NCBI GenBank assembly: GCA_938015595.1
Contig: CALLPI010000015.1
Coordinates: 60,138 to 124,137 of the forward strand
DNA: 64,000 nt
DNA from: an uncultured Saprospiraceae bacterium
GTDB taxonomy: Bacteria; Bacteroidota; Bacteroidia; Chitinophagales; Saprospiraceae
Reading direction: 5' to 3'
Shown in pieces: positions 9,597-18,938 of the stretch. Below the pieces are notes generated by a model, which was not told where the DNA came from, searched no databases, and saw only the letters and a list, made by a program, of their open reading frames with translations. Within the stretch, counting starts at the first letter, position 1. The number at the start of each line of letters is the position of its first letter. Made by a program: the position numbers and the translations under genes.

Positions 9597-11063
9597 ATGG
9601 CCAAAGAAATTACTCGGAGGAACGAAGATTACTCACAATGGTATCTTGATATTGTCAAAAAAGCCGATCTGGCCGACAACTCCGCCGTGCGGGGCTGTAT
9701 GGTCATCAAACCGTACGGATTCGCCTTGTGGGAGAATATGCGCGACCAATTGGACCGCATGTTCAAAGCTACCGGCCACGTCAACGCCTACTTTCCCATT
9801 TTCATCCCCAAGAGTTTTCTTAGCAAAGAAGCCGAACACGTAGAGGGCTTTGCCAAAGAATGTGCCGTAGTAACCCACCACCGCCTCATGAACGACCCCA
9901 ATGGCAAGGGGGTAGTGGTAGACCCCTCGGCCAAGCTCGAGGAAGAACTCATCGTGAGGCCTACATCCGAAACCATCATTTGGAGCACCTACCGCAATTG
10001 GATCAGCTCGTATCGCGACCTCCCCCTGCTCATCAACCAGTGGGCCAATGTAGTACGCTGGGAACTGCGCACCCGCATGTTTTTGCGCACCGCTGAGTTT
10101 TTATGGCAAGAGGGCCACACCGCCCACGCCACTCGCCAGGAAGCTATTGACGAAACTCTGCTCATCCTGGACGTATATGCCCGCTTCGCCGAGGAGTATA
10201 TGGCCATGCCTGTCATCAAGGGCGTGAAAACACCCAATGAGCGCTTTGCTGGCGCCGACGAAACCTACACCATCGAAGCGCTCATGCAGGATGGTAAAGC
10301 CCTTCAAGCCGGCACTTCGCACTTTCTGGGGCAAAACTTTGCCAAAGCCTTTGATGTCAGGTTCCTCAATGAAAACAACATAGAGGAGTACGTCTGGGCT
10401 ACATCCTGGGGCGTATCCACCCGACTCATCGGCGGTCTGATCATGGTACATTCCGACGATGATGGGCTGGTACTGCCACCTCGTATCGCGCCATTACAAG
10501 TGATGATTGTACCCGTGCCCAAGCCGGCGCCTGAACTCAACGAAGCAGCCCAGCAAATCATGCGTGCCTTGCAGGCTAAGGGCATCTCCGTGAAATACGA
10601 TACCGACGACCGCAAGCGCCCGGGCTTCAAATTTGCCGAACACGAAATGCGCGGTGTACCCGTACGCCTGGCCATAGGCATGCGCGACTTGGAGCAAAGG
10701 CAGGTAGAAGTAGCTCGCCGCGATACCAGAGAGAAGACCCTCCAGCCCATCGAAGGTATCGAGCACCATGTGGCTCAATTGCTGGAAGATATTCAGCAAA
10801 ACCTCTATCAAAAAGCACTAACCTACCGCAACGAGCACACTACCCGCGTGGATACCTTCGAAGAGTTTCAGCACGTGCTCGGTACCAAAGGGGGGTTTAT
10901 CTCTGCCCACTGGGATGGTACAACTGAAACCGAACTGAAAATTAAAGAGCTAACTAAAGCCACCATTCGCTGTATTCCGCTGGATGCCCAGGACGAACCC
11001 GGCAAGTGCGTGCTAACTGGCGCGCCCAGTCAACGCAGGGTGCTCTTTGCTGTGGCTTACTGA
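9597..11063 (+). CDS. proS: Prolyl-tRNA synthetase (short, archaeal/eukaryal-like type)
   Basis: [71 protein letters not shown]...[17 protein letters not shown]...[10 protein letters not shown]. Confidence 0.97.
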   Translation: MAKEITRRNEDYSQWYLDIVKKADLADNSAVRGCMVIKPYGFALWENMRDQLDRMFKATGHVNAYFPIFIPKSFLSKEAEHVEGFAKECAVVTHHRLMNDPNGKGVVVDPSAKLEEELIVRPTSETIIWSTYRNWISSYRDLPLLINQWANVVRWELRTRMFLRTAEFLWQEGHTAHATRQEAIDETLLILDVYARFAEEYMAMPVIKGVKTPNERFAGADETYTIEALMQDGKALQAGTSHFLGQNFAKAFDVRFLNENNIEEYVWATSWGVSTRLIGGLIMVHSDDDGLVLPPRIAPLQVMIVPVPKPAPELNEAAQQIMRALQAKGISVKYDTDDRKRPGFKFAEHEMRGVPVRLAIGMRDLEQRQVEVARRDTREKTLQPIEGIEHHVAQLLEDIQQNLYQKALTYRNEHTTRVDTFEEFQHVLGTKGGFISAHWDGTTETELKIKELTKATIRCIPLDAQDEPGKCVLTGAPSQRRVLFAVAY

Positions 11064-12478
11064 GTTGTGCGCTCTCCATGGTTTGCTCTGCCTAGGTTGT
11101 ACCAATCCACTTTGCGCGAGTAGTACATCACCGCAGCCAGCGCGATGAATATACCAATGCTACCAGCAAGCAGCGCGTAGTCTTCCAGTTGCAATACCAC
11201 GAAGATGAAACCATAAATGGCGCACAGCAAAAGTGTGAGTTGTATTACCAATGGCTTGATTTTGAGTATGGAGGCGCTGTAAAAGGCGATCAATCCGATA
11301 GTGGCCGATGCGGCAATGCCGTAAGCAACGTCAAAGCCAAACTGCTCGGAAAGCGAAAGCAACAACAGGTAAAACACTGTGAGCGCCAGCCCTACCAGCA
11401 GGTATTGAAAAGGGTGGATCTGAAAGCGGTGCAGCGCTTCAAAAAAGAAGTAAATCAGGAAGGTAAGTCCAATGGTCAAAATGGCGTACTTTACCGTGCG
11501 ATCGTTTTTGAGGTATTCGTTCACAGGCAGTACAAGGCGCACGCCGAAATGAGCATCGCCTTCCTCGTCGTCAATGGGCGTGTAGCTGTCGCCGTCCTCG
11601 TTTGTTGTATTCAACGGCACAGCCGGTTTGAATCGGTAGCTCAGGTCTTTCCATTGCTGAGGGTAGTGGCGGTTTACATCTAGTATCTTCCATTGGGCAT
11701 CAAACCCTCTGGCGCTGATGTTGCGCTTGTCGGGCAAGATGCGGCCGACGAAGCCCGGCGACGGCCAGGTGGCTTTCAATTGAGCGGTGGTCAGGCGGCC
11801 TACGGGTTCAAAGTAAAGGGCATCTGTACCATTCAGTTTGAGGGGGATAGAAAAAGCAAATGACTCTGCGTCAATTGAATAGCTTACCGGTACGCTTACC
11901 CCTGGGCCAAGTAGCTTGGTAGCTGTTCCTGGCTCCATGCGCTGTTTTTGACCATTCCATTCCAGCTCAATAATATTTTTGATGCCGGTCATACTTGAAA
12001 TACCCACCGATAGACGAGCCTCTCCCCAGCGTATGTCTTCAGGGGCGATGTTCAGTTCGCGCACGGCTGGCTTATCAAACTTGCCGCTCAGAGTTAGCTC
12101 AGAGCGATATAGCACAGCATCGAAGATGCCCTTACGACGTATTTCATGTTGCGCATCACCTTTGATGTGCAGCTCCTGCGGCAGGATGTGTAGCGTGTGC
12201 CAATGTGCGGTTTTCTTGCCTTTTTCTTCTTCTTGCCATTCTACGTAGGGGATGCTCAGCACTGGGCCGGTCACCGATTGTATGCCACCCCATGACTGGC
12301 TGATTTCTCTTACCACCTGTTCTTTTCGGCCTTGTCGCTCGTAGATCAGGCTTTGAATCATAGCACTTGGGATGAGCAACAACAGCACAATAATGCCAAT
12401 GGAGGTCAGTTTGACTAATAAGGATATGCGCAGCCAGTGACTGAAGCGGGCAGCGAATGAATTTGCGTTGTTTTCCAT
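11057..12478 (-). CDS. creD: CreD family inner membrane protein
   Basis: [59 protein letters not shown]-terminal multi-TM region. Confidence 0.93.
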   Translation of the reverse strand: MENNANSFAARFSHWLRISLLVKLTSIGIIVLLLLIPSAMIQSLIYERQGRKEQVVREISQSWGGIQSVTGPVLSIPYVEWQEEEKGKKTAHWHTLHILPQELHIKGDAQHEIRRKGIFDAVLYRSELTLSGKFDKPAVRELNIAPEDIRWGEARLSVGISSMTGIKNIIELEWNGQKQRMEPGTATKLLGPGVSVPVSYSIDAESFAFSIPLKLNGTDALYFEPVGRLTTAQLKATWPSPGFVGRILPDKRNISARGFDAQWKILDVNRHYPQQWKDLSYRFKPAVPLNTTNEDGDSYTPIDDEEGDAHFGVRLVLPVNEYLKNDRTVKYAILTIGLTFLIYFFFEALHRFQIHPFQYLLVGLALTVFYLLLLSLSEQFGFDVAYGIAASATIGLIAFYSASILKIKPLVIQLTLLLCAIYGFIFVVLQLEDYALLAGSIGIFIALAAVMYYSRKVDWYNLGRANHGERTTQ

Positions 12479-12546
12479 GGTTGAAGGAATTTTTAAAGAG
12501 CTTTAAATTTTAAAGTTTAAACGTAAAAAATATGCCGACTGGCAGC

Positions 12547-12846
12547 TCAAGAGCTGTTTTTGATAATGTTTTCCAGTGCTTCCAGGTGTTTTTCAAATGC
12601 GAGGCGACCTTCTGGGGTGATGACAAAGCGGGTGTTGGGTTTGCGCCCGACGAAAGATTTTTCCACCCGGATATAGCCGGCTTGTTCCAGTGCGCGCGTG
12701 TGGCCGGCCAGGTTGCCGTCGGTCAGGCAGAGGAGTTCCTTGAGTGCATTAAAGTCCATATAATCATTGACCATCAAGGAAGACATGATGCCGAGGCGTA
12801 CTCGGCTTTCAAAAGCTTTATTCAGTTCTTGGAAGTAGTTTTTCAC
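12547..12846 (-). CDS. Winged-helix transcriptional regulator
   Basis: Probable GTG start at 12846: VKNYFQELNKAFESRVRLGIMSSLMVNDYMDFNALKELLCLTDGNLAGHTRALEQAGYIRVEKSFVGRKPNTRFVITPEGRLAFEKHLEAL. The upstream part of the ORF-track ORF overlaps the preceding gene and is unlikely to be real. Confidence 0.88.
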   Translation of the reverse strand: MKNYFQELNKAFESRVRLGIMSSLMVNDYMDFNALKELLCLTDGNLAGHTRALEQAGYIRVEKSFVGRKPNTRFVITPEGRLAFEKHLEALENIIKNSS

Positions 12847-13481
12847 TTGGCAGCAGGGTGTTTGCGTTCGTACTTCCAATGTAGCAACACTCCATACACA
12901 ATGTGTAACAGACCAAACCCCATTGCCCAAAATAGCAGCCCTTTGCTAGGAAAGATCGCTGCCAGCAATCCTGTAAACATCTGCAGCATGCCCAGCGTGC
13001 GTACGTCGCTGAAGGTAAAATTGCCAGCGTTTAGTAGCGCCAAGCCGTAAAAGATCAGCGTGGAGGCAGCAATCAAGCCGTAGTAGCCTCGCACATACAA
13101 CACAACGATAAAGACGACCCCGGCCATCATGGGGATGACGAAGTTGGCCAGCGCCCGGCGTGCGGATCTTGTCCATAGCCTTTCTCCTGCTTTTCGGGCT
13201 TTGTGCCAGCTCAACCCAATACCCGTGGCAGCGGCCATCACAAACACGCTGCCAGCAATAAGCAGTAGTGGAACTACCTGCGGGGCAAACAGATTGTTCT
13301 GCAAATGCCCGTACAATACCTGTGGCGCAAAGTAAATGTACTTGTACGCCAGCCATGCCCCTACAAGGGCATATACCCCAGCTAGTAGCGACGCCCAAGC
13401 ACTCAGCGAAAGAAAACGGGTGGAGCGCTCCATGATGGCTCTTATCTGGGCAATGTCGTCTTGCTTGTTGTGTGATAGCAT
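12843..13481 (-). CDS. Multi-pass membrane protein, probably in an operon with the regulator and creD
   Basis: MLSHNKQDDIAQIRAIMERSTRFLSLSAWASLLAGVYALVGAWLAYKYIY...; stop overlaps the next start. Confidence 0.8.
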   Translation of the reverse strand: MLSHNKQDDIAQIRAIMERSTRFLSLSAWASLLAGVYALVGAWLAYKYIYFAPQVLYGHLQNNLFAPQVVPLLLIAGSVFVMAAATGIGLSWHKARKAGERLWTRSARRALANFVIPMMAGVVFIVVLYVRGYYGLIAASTLIFYGLALLNAGNFTFSDVRTLGMLQMFTGLLAAIFPSKGLLFWAMGFGLLHIVYGVLLHWKYERKHPAAK

Positions 13482-13656
13482 ATAAAGAGCTTTATGACAC
13501 AAAGTTAATGAAACTTCTGAAATCAAAAAAAAACGGTAATGCATTTTATGCATTGGAGGCGGGTAAGTAAAGACATCTGCCCAGATATACCGATTTTTTA
13601 AAATATACCGCTGAACCATCTGCAGCCTTTCGCGTTGTTCTGCCAATTTTAATGTC

Positions 13657-14292
13657 ATGCGCGCTTTTACTACTTCCGACTTTCATCAGATGGAGCGCCG
13701 CTACAGGGCAGCTTTTTTCAATAGCATTGGTGGGTTCAAATCTGTTAGTTTAGTTGGTACAACAGACGCGCAAGGTCATGCCAACCTGGCTATTTTCAAC
13801 TCCGTAGTGCATTTGGGTGCCGATCCACCATTGCTTGGTATGGTGGTGCGGCCACATATTGTAGAGCGGCATACATTGGAAAACATCCTGCAAACCGGTG
13901 CTTACACGCTAAATCACGTTAGTGAGGCGATATTCCGGCAGGCACATCAAACCAGCGCCAAGTATCCGCGCGAAGTATCGGAGTTTGAGGCTTGCGGACT
14001 GACTCCAAAGTACCTCGACTTTTGCCCAGCACCCTTCGTACAGGAAAGCCCTCTGCAGATAGGGTTGGCATTTGTAGAGAAAATTGACATTAGGCACAAT
14101 GGCACGCATCTCGTCATTGGCCGTATCACTGGTGTAGTGGCTCCAGAAGACTGTATTTGCCCAGATGGCTTTGTGGACATAGAGCGTGCCGGCAGCATTA
14201 CTTGCTCGGGCCTGGACGCCTATTACCGCGCCCAACGGCTGGCCCGGCTATCGTACGCCAAACCCCACATTTCGCTTACTGAAATACTCTAA
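13657..14292 (+). CDS. Flavin reductase family protein (FMN-binding split barrel)
   Basis: NSIGGFKSVSLVGTTDAQGHANLAIFNSVVHLGADPPLLGMVVRPHIVERHTLENILQTGAYTLNHV. Confidence 0.85.
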   Translation: MRAFTTSDFHQMERRYRAAFFNSIGGFKSVSLVGTTDAQGHANLAIFNSVVHLGADPPLLGMVVRPHIVERHTLENILQTGAYTLNHVSEAIFRQAHQTSAKYPREVSEFEACGLTPKYLDFCPAPFVQESPLQIGLAFVEKIDIRHNGTHLVIGRITGVVAPEDCICPDGFVDIERAGSITCSGLDAYYRAQRLARLSYAKPHISLTEIL

Positions 14293-14297
14293 CTGAC

Positions 14298-14774
14298 GTG
14301 AAAAAGCCCTGGAATCTACCCGACTTGCCAGTATATAGCCTGGCTACCGCTGGCGAGGCCGGCTTCAATATGAACATCTGTACCTACGTATCGGCGGTAA
14401 GTATGCAGCCCAAACGCTTCATAGTAGCCGTGTATCATGGTACGCGCACCCTGGAGAACATGTATGCAAGTGAGCAAGCCGTACTGCAACTGTTGGATGC
14501 CTCACAAGTGGATCTGGTGCGCACCCTTGGTAAAAAGAGCGCCGTACGCTACGACAAGCAGGCGTGGCTGCGCAAAAAGAACGCACTGACCCAGTGGCGT
14601 GGCTTCACCGTGCTGCGTGCTGCTGCTGCCTGGATGCTACTTCAAAAGCTATGGCATCAAGACGCTGGCGACCACGTGCTCTTCCTATTTGATGTGCTTC
14701 AGTACAGGGTCAACTCACCTGATAATATCTTGACGCTTGATGCCTTGCGCCAGCGCAAGATCATTTCAATATAA
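14298..14774 (+). CDS. Flavin reductase-like FMN-binding protein
   Basis: GTG start; PVYSLATAGEAGFNMNICTYVSAVSMQPKRFIVAVYHGTRTLENMYASEQAVLQLL. Confidence 0.75.
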   Translation: MKKPWNLPDLPVYSLATAGEAGFNMNICTYVSAVSMQPKRFIVAVYHGTRTLENMYASEQAVLQLLDASQVDLVRTLGKKSAVRYDKQAWLRKKNALTQWRGFTVLRAAAAWMLLQKLWHQDAGDHVLFLFDVLQYRVNSPDNILTLDALRQRKIISI

Positions 14775-14776
14775 CC

Positions 14777-14977
14777 ATGACCGAGCAAGACATCAACCGC
14801 ATTATTGAAATGGCCTGGGAAGACCGCACCCCATTCGAGGCTATTCGGGTGCAGTTTGGCTTATCTGAGGCTGCGGTTATCACCTTGATGCGCCGCCAGT
14901 TGAAGCCCTCTAGTTTCCGTCGTTGGCGCGCGCGGGTAAGCGGCCGCAAAACCAAGCATGCACGCTTGCGCAGCTAG
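14777..14977 (+). CDS. TIGR03643/DUF2805 family small protein
   Basis: MTEQDINRIIEMAWEDRTPFEAIRVQFGLSEAAVITLMRRQLKPSSFRRWRARVSGRKTKH. Confidence 0.85.
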   Translation: MTEQDINRIIEMAWEDRTPFEAIRVQFGLSEAAVITLMRRQLKPSSFRRWRARVSGRKTKHARLRS

Positions 14978-15360
14978 GCGAATGTATGGCCATTGCATGA
15001 GATGTAGTAGTACACCAAACTAAGCCGCACCGATAAGCAAGTCGTTGGCCACCAACAGACTCTGCCCTTGGTTCAGCCAGCGGGCCTGGCCTGGTATTGG
15101 CTCGCCAGAGTGCCTTCCGTACCGTGCATGAAGGTGGTGTTGTCAAAGGGTGGGCAAACCCCTTGTATGGGGTTGCAATTCTTACGACAAAAGTGCCAAG
15201 AAGAAATCCAACCGAAGGCAATAACACAGAAAAAGTGGCTTCATAGGCCTGTTTTGCGCGGGGTTCAGTTGTAAGTGCTTGTATCGTAGCGAAATAAGTT
15301 TAAATTTGCAGTGTATTTTGTGACGGACCGTTGCGGATTTCGTCTAAACAGCAGGATTTT

Positions 15361-17550
15361 ATGCCCAAAGTGTTCCCGTTTTACAAGCAATTGGATGCCA
15401 ATGATTGCGGCGCCTCCTGCCTGCGCATGATTGCCAGGCACTACGGGCGCTACTATTCGCTGGACACCCTTCGGGAACTGACCTACATTGGTAAGCAAGG
15501 TGTATCCTTGCTGGGCATTAGCGATGCTGCTGAGCGTATCGGTTTCCAAACCTTGGCAGCCAAGACCACCTACGAAAAACTCTGCACTGATCTACCCCTG
15601 CCCTGTATTGCCCACTGGAAGCAGGAGCACTTCATTGTAGTGTATAAAGTCACGGAAAAGCACACCTGGGTGGCCGACCCTGCCGCTGGCAAATTCAAAC
15701 TCACTCGAAAGCAATTCCTGGCCGGATGGGCCAGCGATATGGAGGCCGGTGTACCTGCCGGTATTCTACTCTTGTTGCAGCCCTCTGCTAATTTTCATGA
15801 CTACGAAGATCAGCAAACCGACAAGGGAAGCCTTGGCTATGTATGGACTTACTTCCGCCACTACGGGGCATTCTTGGCCCAAATTGTGGCCGGCCTGTTG
15901 GTAGGCTTGCTCTTGCAGATTGCCTTTCCCTTCATTCTCAAGGAAATTGTAGACTCCGGCATCCTAAAGGAAGATGTCAAGCTTATTCATGCGGCCATAC
16001 TGGGTATGTTCGTGCTGTTTTTCTCCCAACTTTTTGTGGAGTACATCCGCGGCTGGATTATGCTACACCTGGGGGTGCGCGTCAACATCAGCCTCATCTC
16101 AGACTTTCTTATTAAGCTCACCCACTTGCCGCTTAAGTATTTTGACACCAAAATGACCGGCGACCTGCTCCAGCGCATTGCCGATCACGAACGCGTGCAG
16201 CGCTTTCTATCTTCCACCTCGCTGTTTTCCATTTTTTCCTTTTTCACCTTCATGGCCTTTTTTGCCGTGCTGGCGGCCTGGAATCTCACTGTATTATCCA
16301 TATTTGCCACGGGTATCCTGATGGCAGTGCTCTGGTTTTACATTTTTTCATCTTATCGTCGCGACTTGGATTACACTCGCTTTGACCAGGCTACCGACAA
16401 CCAGAACAGCCTCATAGAGCTCATCAACGGCATGCCCGATATCAAGCTGCACAATGCCGAAAAACAGCGCCGATGGGCATGGGAGCGCTCGCAAGCCCGG
16501 CTGTTTCGCACTGCTCTGGATACCCTGCGCGTGGACCAAATACAAAAAACCGGCGCACAGTTTATCAATGAGGCCAAAAACTTCATTATCCTGTTTTACG
16601 TCTCGCTCCAGGTTGTAGAAGGCCACATGAGCCTGGGCATGCTAGTTGCTATTCAGTATATCATTGGCCAGCTTAATGGCCCTATCAATCAGTTTGTGGA
16701 CTTTATCCGCTCTCTCCAAGAAGCCCGCATCAGCCTCCAGCGCATGAACGAGGTACACAACCGCGAAGACGAAGAGCGCATCGAAGACAAAATCAACTTG
16801 CTACCCGAATGGGGAGACCTTGTGCTCGACAAAGTCTCCTTTCAGTACGAAGGCCCTAATTCCCCAATGGTGCTCAAAAACATATCCCTGCGCATACCCA
16901 AAGGCAAGACTACCGCCATTGTGGGAGCCAGTGGCAGCGGCAAAACTACTCTGCTCAAGCTGCTGCTCAACTACTACCAGCCTACAAAAGGTGTGGTGAG
17001 GGTAGGCGATGTCAATGTGTCGCAAATTCTCAACCGCTTGTGGCGGCAAAAGTGCGGCGCGGTGCTCCAGGAAGGCTATATCTTTAATGATACCATAGCC
17101 CGCAACATAGCCCTGGGCAACGACATCATTGATAAGAACCGACTGCTCCAGGCCGTGCGCGTAGCCAATATTCAGAGTTTCATCGAATCACTGCCGCTGG
17201 GCTACAACACCCGCATTGGCATAGATGGGGCTGGTCTTAGCCTGGGGCAAAAGCAGCGCATCCTCATTGCCCGGGCGGTATATAAATCTCCGGAGTACCT
17301 GTTCTTTGACGAAGCCACCTCTGCCCTGGATGCCTACAACGAAATGCTGATCATGGAAAACCTGGCCGAGTATTTTCAAAAGCGCACCGTCGTAATCGTT
17401 GCCCACCGCCTCAGCACTGTAATGAATGCCGATTATATTGTGGTACTCGATTCCGGTGAAATTGTGGAGCAAGGTACTCATGCTCAGCTCACGTATGCCC
17501 GCGGGGCTTACTATCACTTGGTCAAAAACCAGTTGGAGCTGGGTGCCTAA
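15361..17550 (+). CDS. Peptidase-containing ABC exporter (C39 peptidase + TM + ATPase; PCAT/bacteriocin type)
   Basis: C39 motif FYKQLDANDCGASCLRMIARHYG and HWKQEHFIVVYKV...WVADPAAG; Walker A VGASGSGKTTLL; LSLGQKQRILIARA. Start set to ATG 15361. Confidence 0.94.
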   Translation: MPKVFPFYKQLDANDCGASCLRMIARHYGRYYSLDTLRELTYIGKQGVSLLGISDAAERIGFQTLAAKTTYEKLCTDLPLPCIAHWKQEHFIVVYKVTEKHTWVADPAAGKFKLTRKQFLAGWASDMEAGVPAGILLLLQPSANFHDYEDQQTDKGSLGYVWTYFRHYGAFLAQIVAGLLVGLLLQIAFPFILKEIVDSGILKEDVKLIHAAILGMFVLFFSQLFVEYIRGWIMLHLGVRVNISLISDFLIKLTHLPLKYFDTKMTGDLLQRIADHERVQRFLSSTSLFSIFSFFTFMAFFAVLAAWNLTVLSIFATGILMAVLWFYIFSSYRRDLDYTRFDQATDNQNSLIELINGMPDIKLHNAEKQRRWAWERSQARLFRTALDTLRVDQIQKTGAQFINEAKNFIILFYVSLQVVEGHMSLGMLVAIQYIIGQLNGPINQFVDFIRSLQEARISLQRMNEVHNREDEERIEDKINLLPEWGDLVLDKVSFQYEGPNSPMVLKNISLRIPKGKTTAIVGASGSGKTTLLKLLLNYYQPTKGVVRVGDVNVSQILNRLWRQKCGAVLQEGYIFNDTIARNIALGNDIIDKNRLLQAVRVANIQSFIESLPLGYNTRIGIDGAGLSLGQKQRILIARAVYKSPEYLFFDEATSALDAYNEMLIMENLAEYFQKRTVVIVAHRLSTVMNADYIVVLDSGEIVEQGTHAQLTYARGAYYHLVKNQLELGA

Positions 17551-17574
17551 AGTCTGACTTTACCTGCGTGAACC

Positions 17575-18855
17575 ATGCGACATGACACCGAAGATATAGA
17601 ACTGCGCAGCGAAGAAGTACAGGAAATACTGGGTACGCCTCCGGGCTGGCTGGCGCGCTGGGGCACCTTGGCAGCACTCGTAGCCTTGGTGGCCTTGGCC
17701 TGGGCTGGCTATTGGATTGAGCTGCCCGAAACTATTGAGGCCGACGTAAAAATTACCAGCAAAGACCCGCCCCGGCGCTTGTACGCCCCTACTGCTGCCA
17801 TGCTTAAAGAAGTACTGGTGGAAAACGAAATGCGCGTGGACAGCGGCAAAGTGCTCGCCCTGTTTCAGAGCAAAGCCCACCTCGGGCACATCCTAAGTCT
17901 CGAGAATGACCTGTTCTTGATTAGGTCTGATTCACAACTAATTGATTATCAACCACCTCGTGATTTTCTCCTCGGCGAAATTCAGGACGCCTACTATGAC
18001 TTCCTCGAAAAGTGGGACCAGTACCACCTGGTAGCCGCCAGAAAATTAGACTACACCAGCCGGAGCGAAATGCAAAACCGCATACGGGAGCTTGAAAATG
18101 CCAGCGCCGACCAACGCCAACGCAAGGAACGCCTGCAGCGCCACTTGGATGAAGTGCGTGCCCGCCTGGAAAAAGAGCAAGAACTCCTGTCTAAAGGTAT
18201 GCTCACCCGCGAAGACCTTAATCCCACCCGCAGCGAAAAAGACCGCCTAGAACGCGATATCCAGGACATAGAATCGGATATTCGCACCAAAAACTTCCAG
18301 GTGGCTGCACTGCGCGACAAGAGCCGAAGTGACAGCGGTAGAGCCAAGGCGCTTGAGGATCAATCGGCCAATCTTAGTCTGCTCAAAGATAGCTTTGCCA
18401 AATTGCGCAATCGCCTTGTGGACTGGAAGCGCAGCTATACCTTGGTTGCTCCAATAGAAGGTACGGTTGTTTTTGTAAAAGATAATATGACCCCCGAACA
18501 GTACGTACAATCCGGTGCGCTTATGGCCATAGTGTTGCCCTTGACAGTGTCCGGCACAGTGGGCAAAATGGAGTTATCGCCCGAAGATGCCGGTCAGGTG
18601 CATCAAGGTCAAAAAGTGATGGTGAAGCTGTATGACTACCCCTTTCCTGAGTACGGCGCCGCCTGGGGCTTGGTAGAAGGTAAAGGCAAAATTCCTTCTG
18701 CCGGCAAAATTCCGATTGACATCCGCTTTCCCGGCGACACCCTCGTCACTACCAAGGCTGGGCGCATACATCCCGAAGGCGAAATGCGGGGCAAAGCCAT
18801 CATCATTCTCTCCCAAAAAAAACTTATTCAGAGACTGTTGGGCGTTGGAAATTAA
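17575..18855 (+). CDS. HlyD family secretion/periplasmic adaptor protein
   Basis: Single N-terminal TM, long coiled coil, LVAPIEGTVVFVKDNMTPEQYVQSGALMAIVLP; immediately downstream of the C39 ABC exporter. Confidence 0.9.
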   Translation: MRHDTEDIELRSEEVQEILGTPPGWLARWGTLAALVALVALAWAGYWIELPETIEADVKITSKDPPRRLYAPTAAMLKEVLVENEMRVDSGKVLALFQSKAHLGHILSLENDLFLIRSDSQLIDYQPPRDFLLGEIQDAYYDFLEKWDQYHLVAARKLDYTSRSEMQNRIRELENASADQRQRKERLQRHLDEVRARLEKEQELLSKGMLTREDLNPTRSEKDRLERDIQDIESDIRTKNFQVAALRDKSRSDSGRAKALEDQSANLSLLKDSFAKLRNRLVDWKRSYTLVAPIEGTVVFVKDNMTPEQYVQSGALMAIVLPLTVSGTVGKMELSPEDAGQVHQGQKVMVKLYDYPFPEYGAAWGLVEGKGKIPSAGKIPIDIRFPGDTLVTTKAGRIHPEGEMRGKAIIILSQKKLIQRLLGVGN

Positions 18856-18881
18856 AACGAGCAGAAACTTTTCCGCTATAA

Positions 18882-18913
18882 TTTGCTTTGCGCCACAAAA
18901 CCCCTTAATTTTG
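18882..18913 (+). promoter_or_regulatory. Bacteroidota-type promoter for the 18939-21482 gene
   Basis: TTTG (18882-18885), 20-bp spacer, TAATTTTG (18906-18913). Confidence 0.5.
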
Positions 18914-18938
18914 TAAAATTCATAATATCACAAGGTAT

